Shown here piece by piece: positions 30,625-37,874 of a DNA stretch of 64,000 nt (position 1 is its first letter; the number at the start of each line of letters is the position of its first letter). The notes below the pieces were generated by a model, which worked only from the letters and a program-made list of their open reading frames with translations, did no database searches and was not told the origin of the DNA. The DNA comes from Thermomonas sp. (lineage in GTDB: Bacteria > Pseudomonadota > Gammaproteobacteria > Xanthomonadales > Xanthomonadaceae): contig NZ_JAQSDO010000015.1 in assembly GCF_029945965.1 (NCBI RefSeq), positions 496,001 through 560,000 on the forward strand, read 5' to 3'. Made by a program: the position numbers and the translations under genes.

Positions 30625-33006
30625 ATGACGATGAAAACGCCGATACATACGCGTTTGCTGCGCCTGTTGCCCTGGCTGCGCTGGGGCACGGTCGCGATCC
30701 TGTCGGCGTTGCTGTTACTCGATGTCGCGTTCCCGCTGCCATTGCCAAAGGGTGGCGATGCCAGCACCTTGGTCACGGCGCGCGACGGCAGCCCGTTGCG
30801 TGCGTTCGCGGACCACAATGGCGTATGGCGTTACCCGACCACGCCAGATCAGGTCTCGCCGCTCTACGTGCAAGCCTTGCTGGGCTACGAAGATCGCTGG
30901 TTCTGGCGGCATCCGGGCATTAATCCGATTGCGCTGTTGCGGGCCGGCGCGCAGATGCTGGGCAGCCGGCGGATCGTGTCGGGTGGCTCCACGTTGACCA
31001 TGCAGGTCGCACGCATTATCGATCCTGGCCTGCACGGCACGCGGACTCGCACGCCATGGGGCAAATTGCGTCAGATCCTGCGTGCACTGCAACTGGAAGC
31101 GCACCTGTCGAAACGCCAGATCCTGTCGATCTATCTGCAGCGCGCGCCGTTCGGCGGCACTATCGAGGGTGTCGAAGCCGCCAGTTGGGCCTACCTCGGC
31201 AAGCCATCGAAACGCTTGTCGCTTGCCGAAGCGGCGCTGCTTGCAGTCCTGCCGCAAGCGCCCAGCCGGCTACGCCCGGACCGCTCACCGGATGCCGCGC
31301 GCGAGGCACGCGACAAGCTGCTGACACGGATGGAAAGCAACGGCATCTGGACGCGTGCGCAGGTCGCCGATGCACGGATCGAGGCCGTAGTCTCGCGCAG
31401 GCTGCGACCGCCAATGAGCGCTGCCTTGCTGGCGCAACGCCTGCACGCCGCGCAGCCGAAACTGGGCCGGATCGTGTCGACCGTGGATGCGCCGTTGCAA
31501 CGTGCGCTGGAGGAACGCGTCGCGACCTATTTTTCCAACCTGCCGCCACGCACCTCGGCTGCACTTTTGGTGGTGGACAATTCCAATCTGGAAGCCCGTG
31601 CCTATGTTGGCTCGGTGGCGTTCGGCGACAAGCAGCGGCTGGGCCATGTCGACATGGTGCAAGCCTGGCGCTCGCCCGGATCGACGCTCAAACCGTTCCT
31701 GTACGGGATGGCGCTGGATGCCGGATTGATCCATTCCGAAAGCCTGCTGATGGACGCGCCGCAGTCGTTTGGCGGCTATCGCCCGTCGAATTTCGATGCT
31801 GCGTTCAATGGGCCGGTCGCCGCGGCGACCGCGTTGCGGTTATCGCTAAACGTGCCAGCAGTAGATCTGCTGGATCGGGTCGGTCCGGCGCGGTTCGCGG
31901 CACGGCTGGAACATGCGGGAATCACGCTCAAATTCCCACGCGGCGCGGCGCCGAACCTGTCGATTATTCTGGGTGGCACCGGCGCGCGGCTGGAGGACCT
32001 TGTGGGCGCATTCGCCGCCTTGCATCGCGATGGCATCGCCGGCCACATCCGCTACACACCGAGTGATCCGCAGGTCGAACGCAGGCTGCTGTCGCCGGGT
32101 GCAGCGTGGATCGTGCGCGAAATCCTGGCGGCCAATCCGCGCCCGGGCGAGAGCATCGATACCTTCGATACCGGCCGACGTCCTCGGGTGGCGTGGAAAA
32201 CCGGCACCAGTTACGGATATCGCGATGCCTGGGCGATTGGCGGCACCCGCCGTTACACGGTCGGCGTGTGGGTCGGGCGTCCCGATGGCACGCCATTGCC
32301 CGGGCAGTACGGTGCGGTCACCGCGCTGCCATTGATGTTCGAAGTCATCGACAGCCTGCCGCGCCAACCCGGCGATGCGGCGCGCATGCCGATGCCTGCC
32401 AGCGTGTCGGAAACCGAGGTTTGTTGGCCGCTGGGCATTGCCGCAACCGCGCAGCCTGCGGCCCTTTGCCAGAAGCGCATGCAGGCATGGACGCTGGATG
32501 GCGCGCTGCCGCCCACCTTCGCAGAACGCGATGCGCGGCTATGGAATGCCGGCATCGAACGCTTCGACGTGGACGCACGCACGGGCAAGCGACTGTCGGC
32601 AGAATGCAGCTTGCCGCACGAGGCGAAACCGGCGGAGATCGCGCGTTGGCCGGCACTGGCATCGCCGTGGCTGCCTGCGGCATGGCGCAAGGCCTCGCAG
32701 TTGCCGCCGCTGGCCGCGGACTGCCGCGACGATGGTCGCGAGGCCAGCGAATCGCTGCGGATCGATGGCGTCAACGATGGCGCAACCCTGGTCCGTCCAC
32801 CGGGCAGTATTGGTGGCGTTCGACTGTCGCTGCGCGCGCTGGGCACCAGTTCGCAGGTGCAGTGGCTGTTGGATGGACGCTGGATCGGCCAGACCGATGG
32901 CAGGGATTCGCTGATACATGCATTCGATACGCCCGGCACGCACGAAATGACCGCGCTGGCCGATAACGGCGCCTGGCATTCGGTCCGCTTCCGGATTCTG
33001 GAATAA
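30625..33006 (+). CDS. pbpC: penicillin-binding protein 1C
   Basis: The protein has 793 residues with an N-terminal membrane anchor (about 16-38). The glycosyltransferase domain has its catalytic Glu89 in GYEDRWFWRHPG and the GGSTLTMQVAR motif. The transpeptidase domain has Ser353-x-x-Lys (SPGSTLKPF), SLN and KTGTSYG at 525-531. The C-terminal BiPBP_C-like domain (from about 710) is characteristic of PBP1C. It polymerises and cross-links peptidoglycan in the periplasm. It starts 22 nt after the macroglobulin gene, consistent with an operon; ATG 30631 is an equally possible start. Confidence 0.94.
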   Translation: MTMKTPIHTRLLRLLPWLRWGTVAILSALLLLDVAFPLPLPKGGDASTLVTARDGSPLRAFADHNGVWRYPTTPDQVSPLYVQALLGYEDRWFWRHPGINPIALLRAGAQMLGSRRIVSGGSTLTMQVARIIDPGLHGTRTRTPWGKLRQILRALQLEAHLSKRQILSIYLQRAPFGGTIEGVEAASWAYLGKPSKRLSLAEAALLAVLPQAPSRLRPDRSPDAAREARDKLLTRMESNGIWTRAQVADARIEAVVSRRLRPPMSAALLAQRLHAAQPKLGRIVSTVDAPLQRALEERVATYFSNLPPRTSAALLVVDNSNLEARAYVGSVAFGDKQRLGHVDMVQAWRSPGSTLKPFLYGMALDAGLIHSESLLMDAPQSFGGYRPSNFDAAFNGPVAAATALRLSLNVPAVDLLDRVGPARFAARLEHAGITLKFPRGAAPNLSIILGGTGARLEDLVGAFAALHRDGIAGHIRYTPSDPQVERRLLSPGAAWIVREILAANPRPGESIDTFDTGRRPRVAWKTGTSYGYRDAWAIGGTRRYTVGVWVGRPDGTPLPGQYGAVTALPLMFEVIDSLPRQPGDAARMPMPASVSETEVCWPLGIAATAQPAALCQKRMQAWTLDGALPPTFAERDARLWNAGIERFDVDARTGKRLSAECSLPHEAKPAEIARWPALASPWLPAAWRKASQLPPLAADCRDDGREASESLRIDGVNDGATLVRPPGSIGGVRLSLRALGTSSQVQWLLDGRWIGQTDGRDSLIHAFDTPGTHEMTALADNGAWHSVRFRILE

Positions 33007-33031
33007 GTCTGTTAGGAGCGCCTACAGGATG

Positions 33032-33060
33032 GGGAGTTTGGGCGTGCGGCCCAAACTCCC
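33032..33060. terminator. strong hairpin between convergent genes
   Basis: GGGAGTTTGGGC and GCCCAAACTCCC form a perfect 12-bp stem around GTGCG. It sits between the ends of pbpC (plus) and the ferritin-like gene (minus). Neither side has a real T-run, so it may act as a bidirectional 3'-end or RNase barrier rather than a classic intrinsic terminator. Confidence 0.6.
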
Positions 33061-33068
33061 GAAAACGC

Positions 33069-33656
33069 TCACCCGATCAAGCCGTTGAGCATGTCGGCCA
33101 TGTCGTCTGCGTGTTCTTCTTCCTGGGCCATGATGTCCATCAGCATGCGCTTGGTGGTGGTGTCTTTGTCGCCGATGTAATTGATTAATTCGCGATAGCT
33201 GTCGATCGCGATGCGCTCGGCAACCAGGTTTTCCTTGACCATGTTGCGCAGGTCCTTCCCGGGCTTGTATTCGGCATGTGCGCGTTTGGTCAGGGTATCC
33301 GGATCCAGGTCCGGCTCGCCACCCAGTTGCACGATGCGTTCGGCGATCTTGTTTGCATGGGCCTGTTCCTGCTGTGCGTGCTCCAGGAACTCGGCCTTGA
33401 CCGCATCCGACAACATGCCTTCGGCCATGAAGTAATGGCGGTAATAGCGCAGCACGCAGACCCATTCGGTGGCCAGCGCCTCGTTCAATTTTTCCAGCAC
33501 GACCTTGCGGTCTGCATCGTAGGACTGGGTCACCGCACCTTGTTCGGCATTCTTGCGGGCGTTCGCGCGCAGGGTGCTGGTCGGGGTGAAAGCGTTGTCC
33601 GATTTCGAGTTGCTGGTTGACGATGCGGTCTTGGCAGTTTTGGTGGTCTTGGCCAT
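33069..33656 (-). CDS. ferritin-like/bacterioferritin-type protein with basic N-terminal tail
   Basis: The protein has 195 residues. The first 45 are rich in Lys, Ser, Thr and Ala (AKTTKTAKTASSTSNSKSD), like the DNA-binding tails of some Dps proteins. A four-helix bundle follows with diiron ligands: Glu64 in TEWVCVLRYYRH, the pair Glu97-x-x-His100 (EQAH), Glu147 in ENLVAERIA and Glu179-x-x-His182 (EEEH). Both E-x-x-H pairs are intact, so a functional ferroxidase centre is expected. It should store or detoxify iron in the cytoplasm. Its neighbour is a peroxiredoxin, which fits an oxidative-stress theme. DNA binding is only an inference from the tail. Confidence 0.85.
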   Translation of the reverse strand: MAKTTKTAKTASSTSNSKSDNAFTPTSTLRANARKNAEQGAVTQSYDADRKVVLEKLNEALATEWVCVLRYYRHYFMAEGMLSDAVKAEFLEHAQQEQAHANKIAERIVQLGGEPDLDPDTLTKRAHAEYKPGKDLRNMVKENLVAERIAIDSYRELINYIGDKDTTTKRMLMDIMAQEEEHADDMADMLNGLIG

Positions 33657-33718
33657 GAGGAATCCTCGGGAGTGATGGACGGGAAAGTGCAGAGTTCTAC
33701 ACCAGCCTGTGTCATCGA

Positions 33719-34198
33719 TCAGTCAAGGTTGGCGAGGACGTGCTCCGCGGACGAAACCCGAAACTCGCCGGCTGCTTCGACGAACGCCTGCTGGACGATG
33801 CCGTCTTCGATATACAGGGCGAAGCGTTTGCTGCGCGTGCCCATGCCATAGGCGCTGGCGTCCATCTGCAGGCCCAGCGCGCGGGTGAACTCGCCGTTGC
33901 CGTCGGACAACATGCGCAGGCCTTCGGGCACATGCTGGCTTTCGCCCCAGGCTTCCATCACGAAGGGATCGTTCATGGCCATGCAGGCCACATTGATGCC
34001 GCGCCGCTTGAATTCCTCATGATGCTCCACGAAGCCGGGCAGGTGGCGCTCGGAACAGGTTGGCGTGAATGCGCCGGGCACCGCGAACAGCACGGTCTTG
34101 TTGCCATCGAACAGGGTGATGGTGTCGACTTTCTGCACACCGTCATGGATGTATTGAAGGACAGCTTCCGGAACGCGTTCGCCTGCTTGGATCGACAT
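33719..34198 (-). CDS. peroxiredoxin, Prx5-like
   Basis: The protein has 159 residues. The active site PGAFTPTCS places the peroxidatic Cys at 48. The fold signature continues with HLPGFVEHHEEFKRRGI and VNDPFVMEAWG-like MNDPFVMEAWG. The only other cysteine is Cys72 (VACMAMND), where many Prx5-like proteins also have one; there is no fused glutaredoxin. It reduces hydrogen peroxide and organic peroxides in the cytoplasm. The gene is monocistronic by spacing (62 nt to the ferritin-like gene) and divergent from the DnaJ-like gene. Confidence 0.92.
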   Translation of the reverse strand: MSIQAGERVPEAVLQYIHDGVQKVDTITLFDGNKTVLFAVPGAFTPTCSERHLPGFVEHHEEFKRRGINVACMAMNDPFVMEAWGESQHVPEGLRMLSDGNGEFTRALGLQMDASAYGMGTRSKRFALYIEDGIVQQAFVEAAGEFRVSSAEHVLANLD

Positions 34199-34308
34199 GG
34201 GGGGCTCCTGATAGGGGTGGCTCGTGAGGGAAATCTTATGGGGACGGTCTTGTGGGGGGGCAGGGGATGACCGAGCGAGTTTAGACCTTGCGATGTGGTG
34301 GATCGGTT

Positions 34309-34322
34309 AACCTTTCAAGGTT
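34309..34322. repeat. short palindrome upstream of the cbpA-like gene
   Basis: AACCTT and AAGGTT form a perfect 6-bp inverted repeat around TC, 29 nt before the start codon at 34351 and within the divergent promoter region. It may be an operator; nothing identifies the regulator. Confidence 0.3.
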
Positions 34323-34350
34323 GAATCAAGGATGAGGCCAAGGAGGACAC

Positions 34351-35265
34351 ATGGAGTTCAAGGACTACTACCAGATCCTGGGTGTGGAACCCAGTTCGGG
34401 CGATGCGGAAATCAAGACCGCGTATCGCCGGATGGCGCGCAAATATCATCCTGACGTCAGCAAGGAAGCTGGCGCCGAGGAGAAATTCAAGGCGGTCAAC
34501 GAGGCCTATGAAGCGCTGCGCGACCCGGCCAAGCGCAAGGCCTACGACCAGTTGCGTGCGGGCGGTTACCGGCCGGGCGATCAGGTGCGTCCGCCACCGG
34601 ATGGCTTCCATCGTGGCCAGGGTGGACAACCCGATTTCGAGGAAATCTTTGCTGGCGGCGGTGCCGGAGGCGGCTTCAGTGATTTCTTTGAAAGCATGTT
34701 CGGCCGCCAGGGTGCAGGGGCAGGGTCACGTGGCCCGCAGGCGCGCGGGCCGGCCGCCGGCAACGGCATCACTCGCGCCAAACTCGCAGTTCCACTGGAA
34801 TCTGTTTATACCGGCGGCAACGTGCGCATTGGCGTGAACGGACGCACCCTGGACGTACGCGTACCCAAGGGCGTCAAGCCCGGGCAATCGATTCGTCTGG
34901 CGCGGCAGGGTAATGGCGGCGGCGACTTGCTGCTGGAAATCGAATACGCCGCGCATCCGCAATTCGAAGTGGATGATCGCAACATCATCCATGTCCTTCC
35001 CGTCGCGCCATGGGAAGCGGCCCTGGGTGCCACGATCAGCGTGCCGACCTTGGGTGGCCCGGTGGAACTCAAGATCCCGGCAGACTCGGAGTCGGGCCGC
35101 AAGCTGCGCCTACGTGGACGCGGACTGCCGGCTGGTACGACAGGTACCGATGGTGACCAGATCGTGGAACTGGAAATCCTGGCGCCGCGCGCGCAGGACG
35201 ATGCCCAGCGCGATGCCTACGTGCGGATGCGCGATGCGTTCGGAAACGACTGGCGGCGTGGGTGA
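34351..35265 (+). CDS. cbpA: DnaJ-family co-chaperone of CbpA type
   Basis: The protein has 304 residues. The J domain (1-70) holds the His33-Pro-Asp triad (KYHPDVS), followed by a Gly/Phe-rich region (GGGAGGGFSDFFESMFGRQG) and a two-lobed substrate-binding C-terminal domain (from about 140: LAVPLESVYTGGNVRIGVNG). There is no CxxCxGxG zinc region, so it is a type II J-protein like E. coli CbpA (306 residues) rather than DnaJ. It stimulates DnaK ATPase activity. A good AAGGAGG ribosome site lies 8 nt upstream. No cbpM-like modulator gene follows. Confidence 0.85.
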   Translation: MEFKDYYQILGVEPSSGDAEIKTAYRRMARKYHPDVSKEAGAEEKFKAVNEAYEALRDPAKRKAYDQLRAGGYRPGDQVRPPPDGFHRGQGGQPDFEEIFAGGGAGGGFSDFFESMFGRQGAGAGSRGPQARGPAAGNGITRAKLAVPLESVYTGGNVRIGVNGRTLDVRVPKGVKPGQSIRLARQGNGGGDLLLEIEYAAHPQFEVDDRNIIHVLPVAPWEAALGATISVPTLGGPVELKIPADSESGRKLRLRGRGLPAGTTGTDGDQIVELEILAPRAQDDAQRDAYVRMRDAFGNDWRRG

Positions 35266-35305
35266 GCAAGGCAATTCGAGCAGGCAAGCTGCGAGCCTGC
35301 GAACG

Positions 35306-35352
35306 CCAGTCGGCATGCAAGCCGGCTGGCCGGGTGACAACTACGCTGTAGT
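35306..35352. terminator. hairpins between convergent genes
   Basis: CCAGTCGGC and GCCGGCTGG form a 9-bp stem with one G-U pair around ATGCAA (35306-35329). A second small hairpin ACTAC-GCT-GTAGT (35340-35352) touches the stop of the response-regulator gene. They lie between the ends of the cbpA-like and pilH-like genes and probably mark transcript ends; neither has a T-run. Confidence 0.4.
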
Positions 35353-35732
35353 CAGGCGGCGCTCGGGCCGCCGGTCAGGTATTGCGCGATCAGCTCGGCC
35401 AGCTCGGATTCGCTGAATGGCTTGGTGATGTAGGCCTTGGCGCCCTGGCGCATGCCCCATACGCGGTCGGTGTCCTGGTCCTTGGTGGTGACCAGGATGA
35501 CCGGGATATGCTTGGTGGTGGCTTCGCGGGTGATCGAGCGGGTGGCCTGGAACCCGTTGAGGTTCGGCATCACCACGTCCATCAGGATCAGGTCGGGGAT
35601 CTCGCGCTTGGCGGCCTCCACCCCAGCGGCACCGTCCTCAGCGGTGAGTGCGTCATGGCCGAGTTTCTCGACGATGCGGCGGATGCCCATCAGCTGCGAG
35701 GGCGAATCGTCGACGATCAGGATGCGTGCCAT
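35352..35732 (-). CDS. pilH: single-domain response regulator, PilH-like
   Basis: The protein has 126 residues and is a lone receiver domain. The acid pocket is Asp8-Asp9, the phospho-accepting Asp52 is in LILMDVVMPNLNGFQATR, Thr82/Thr83 in VTTKDQDTDRVWGMRQGA and Lys104 in ITKPF. The MARILIVDDSP start and the DQDTDRVWGMRQGA stretch are close to PilH of type IV pilus chemosensory systems, which controls twitching motility. The other pil-chp genes are not adjacent, so the assignment rests on sequence alone; it could be another CheY-like protein. Confidence 0.7.
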   Translation of the reverse strand: MARILIVDDSPSQLMGIRRIVEKLGHDALTAEDGAAGVEAAKREIPDLILMDVVMPNLNGFQATRSITREATTKHIPVILVTTKDQDTDRVWGMRQGAKAYITKPFSESELAELIAQYLTGGPSAA

Positions 35733-35799
35733 TTTGGTTCCCCGTGTGTGCCCGTCGATTGTAGCGGTCGGCGCGGCGCCCGCAAGCTACTCGTCGCGA

Positions 35800-36795
35800 T
35801 TATTGGATGCAGACCACGCTGCGGCCCTGCGATCCGCCGGCCAACATGGTCGCAAACACCGACTGCAGGCCGTCCATGCCGATTTCTCGGGTGCAGATCG
35901 CGTCCAGCGTGTCAGGTTTCCAGTCGCTTGCCAGATGCCGCCAGACCTCGTTGCGGATATCGCGCGCGGTGCCGGCCGAGGCAATGCCCAGCAGGGACAC
36001 GCCCCGGATGATGAAAGGCATGACCGTTGCTTCAAGTTTGGCCGATGACGCAAGCCCGGCGCTGGCCACGTTGCCGTAGGGCGCAGTCTGCGCCAGCAGG
36101 CTGGTCAGCATCGGGCCACCGACACTGTCCAGGCCGCCGCCGAAGCGTGCGGTTTCCATCGGTCGCGTGGTCGAAAGCGCATCGCGCCCCAGGACTTCAC
36201 TGGCGCCAATCGATTGCAGGTATTCCGCATGCTCGGGCTTGCCGCTGATTGCATGCACCATGAAGCCGGCCTTGGCGAAGATGGCGACCGCCAGCGAACC
36301 TACGCCACCCGTCGCGCCGGTCACAGCAAGCGGGCCGAGCTCGGGCGTTTGCCGGTTCTCAACCATTCGCAGAAGTGCCAATGCCGCAGTGAAACCAGCA
36401 GTACCCAAAATCATCGATTCGCGCAGGCTCAGGCCTGACGGCAATGGGATCACCCAGCGCGCATCCAGTCGGGTGATCTCGCTGTAGCCGCCATCGCGGG
36501 TTTCCGACAGGCCGCTGCCGGTCACCAGCACCGCGTCACCTTCCTTGAACGCCGGATCACGCGACTGCAGCACGTGGCCGGCGACATCAATTCCGCCCAC
36601 CAGCGGGAACCGGCGAAGGATCTTGCCCTGTCCGGTGCCGGCCAGTGCATCCTTGAAATTGACCGATGAATACACGCTACGGATGACCACCTCGCCCGGA
36701 TTAAGATCGTCCAGCGACAGGGTTTCGATGCCGCTGCGATAGCCGTTGGCATCATCGTGGATGCGGAATGCACGGAACGATTCCAGCGTACTCAT
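35800..36795 (-). CDS. YhdH/AcuI-type quinone oxidoreductase (acryloyl-CoA reductase family)
   Basis: The protein has 331 residues from ATG 36795; the frame is open 40 codons further upstream inside the previous gene. MDR-superfamily features: SSVNFKDALAGTGQGKI, a Rossmann motif AVTGATGGVGSLAVAIFAKAG and the YhdH-type DSVGGPML. It lacks the catalytic zinc ligands of alcohol dehydrogenases, as expected for this branch, and should use NADPH to reduce acryloyl-CoA or a related enone. The start overlaps the stop of the LOG-family gene by 4 nt, so the two are translationally coupled. Confidence 0.87.
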   Translation of the reverse strand: MSTLESFRAFRIHDDANGYRSGIETLSLDDLNPGEVVIRSVYSSVNFKDALAGTGQGKILRRFPLVGGIDVAGHVLQSRDPAFKEGDAVLVTGSGLSETRDGGYSEITRLDARWVIPLPSGLSLRESMILGTAGFTAALALLRMVENRQTPELGPLAVTGATGGVGSLAVAIFAKAGFMVHAISGKPEHAEYLQSIGASEVLGRDALSTTRPMETARFGGGLDSVGGPMLTSLLAQTAPYGNVASAGLASSAKLEATVMPFIIRGVSLLGIASAGTARDIRNEVWRHLASDWKPDTLDAICTREIGMDGLQSVFATMLAGGSQGRSVVCIQ

Positions 36796-37409
36796 ACATC
36801 CTCCGGGGTCAGCTTGAGTTGACTTCGACGCTTCTCGTCCAGCCATTTGTCGGCCTGCGCTGGCACGTAGCTTCGCATCCACTGAAGCAGCGTATCGATG
36901 TCGTCGCCATGCCACAGGTCCTGGCGTTGCTCGGCATGCAGGAAGCGTTCGCGCACCATGCTGTCCAGCATCGCCATCAACGGTTGCCAGAAGCCGTCAA
37001 CATCGAGGAAGGCACAGGGCTTCTTGCCGAGGCCAAGCTGGCGCCAGGTCAGCATCTCGAACATTTCGTCGAGCGTACCGAAGCCGCCGGGCAGGGCGAC
37101 GAAGCCATCGGCCAGCTCGAACATGCGCGCCTTGCGCGTGTGCATCGAATCGACCACTTCAAGCCGGGTGACGCCGCGATGCGCGACTTCCCAGTCGACC
37201 AGTTGCTGCGGGATGACGCCAATCACTTCGCCGCCACCGGCGAGCACGTCATCGGCAACAATCCCCATCAGCCCGACATTGCCGCCGCCGTAGACCAAGG
37301 TGATGCCATCGGCAGCCAGGCGCTGGCCCAGTGCACGCGCTTGCGCCGCGAAGGCGGGATCGCTGCCGGAGTTGGAGCCGCAATAGACGCAGACGGATTT
37401 CATGGGCAT
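36792..37409 (-). CDS. LOG-family nucleotide phosphoribohydrolase (TIGR00730)
   Basis: The protein has 205 residues; MKSVCVYCGSNSG at 37403 is an alternative start two codons in. Signature motifs are VYGGGNVGLMG and PGGFGTLDEMFEMLTW, the PGGxGTxxE motif of LOG enzymes that release free bases (such as cytokinins) from nucleoside 5'-monophosphates. In most bacteria the physiological substrate is AMP or similar. It is coupled by a 4-nt overlap to the YhdH-type gene and follows the DUF3147 gene by 18 nt. Confidence 0.87.
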   Translation of the reverse strand: MPMKSVCVYCGSNSGSDPAFAAQARALGQRLAADGITLVYGGGNVGLMGIVADDVLAGGGEVIGVIPQQLVDWEVAHRGVTRLEVVDSMHTRKARMFELADGFVALPGGFGTLDEMFEMLTWRQLGLGKKPCAFLDVDGFWQPLMAMLDSMVRERFLHAEQRQDLWHGDDIDTLLQWMRSYVPAQADKWLDEKRRSQLKLTPEDV

Positions 37410-37427
37410 CTGTTCACTGGTAAAGCC

Positions 37428-37781
37428 TTATGCAGGGGTCCTTAGGTGCGCTAGCAGGTATTGCGCTGCGCTCATTCCGGCAAAGGCTGCAAAGCCAGCC
37501 AGCATGAAGCACAACCAAGGCTGCCAGCCTTGTTTGAGCGTGAGGCTGAGCACCGGAAAGAACGCCAGGCCACCAAGCACGAACCAGAAGATGTCCATCG
37601 ACATCGTGGCCACGCGCTGCACGTCATGGGTCTCGACATATAGCCAACCGAGTACCAGTAGCGAGGTGACCGGCAAGGCCGCGACCAGTGCGCCAAGGAA
37701 GCCGGGCCGCTTGGAGAGCATCGACGCAGTCAGCACCAGTGCAATCGTGAGGGCGAGCTTGAGCAGGAATTGCAGGTTCAT
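37428..37781 (-). CDS. small inner-membrane protein, DUF3147 (GlpM-like)
   Basis: The protein has 117 residues from ATG 37781; the frame extends upstream into the terminator and lpd end, which is not credible. It has four predicted membrane helices: LLKLALTIALVLTASML, GFLGALVAALPVTSLLVLGW, IFWFVLGGLAFFPVLSL and PWLCFMLAGFAAFAGMSA. The motif LGALVAALPVTSLLVLGWLYVET is characteristic of DUF3147/GlpM-like proteins. Function is unknown. It is encoded 18 nt before the LOG-family gene, and an intrinsic terminator separates it from lpd. Confidence 0.78.
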   Translation of the reverse strand: MNLQFLLKLALTIALVLTASMLSKRPGFLGALVAALPVTSLLVLGWLYVETHDVQRVATMSMDIFWFVLGGLAFFPVLSLTLKQGWQPWLCFMLAGFAAFAGMSAAQYLLAHLRTPA

Positions 37782-37806
37782 GCGGCGATTATCGCGCGCC
37801 TGCAAC

Positions 37807-37832
37807 GAAAACGGCGCGTCAGAGGCGCGCCG
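37807..37832 (-). terminator. rho-independent terminator of lpd
   Basis: Read on the minus strand, CGGCGCG and CGCGCCG form a 7-bp stem around CCTCTGA, followed by TTTTCG. It lies about 25 nt after the lpd stop and should end the sucA-sucB-lpd transcript. Confidence 0.8.
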
Positions 37833-37842
37833 CTCTCCGTTG

Positions 37843-37874
37843 TCCATAAAGCGAACATTAGTTCGCTTTATGGA
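37843..37874. repeat. perfect inverted repeat spanning the lpd stop codon
   Basis: TCCATAAAGCGAAC and GTTCGCTTTATGGA form a perfect 14-bp inverted repeat around ATTA. One arm is the last codons of lpd, and the stop codon lies in the loop; the other arm lies just downstream. In the mRNA the stop codon would be presented in the loop of a stable hairpin, immediately upstream of the intrinsic terminator. Confidence 0.85.

Noticed and set aside
34285-34322. Heat-shock-like CTTGAA element near the cbpA-like gene
   Set aside because: It lies on the strand leading to the peroxiredoxin gene and lacks a matching -10; too weak to call.
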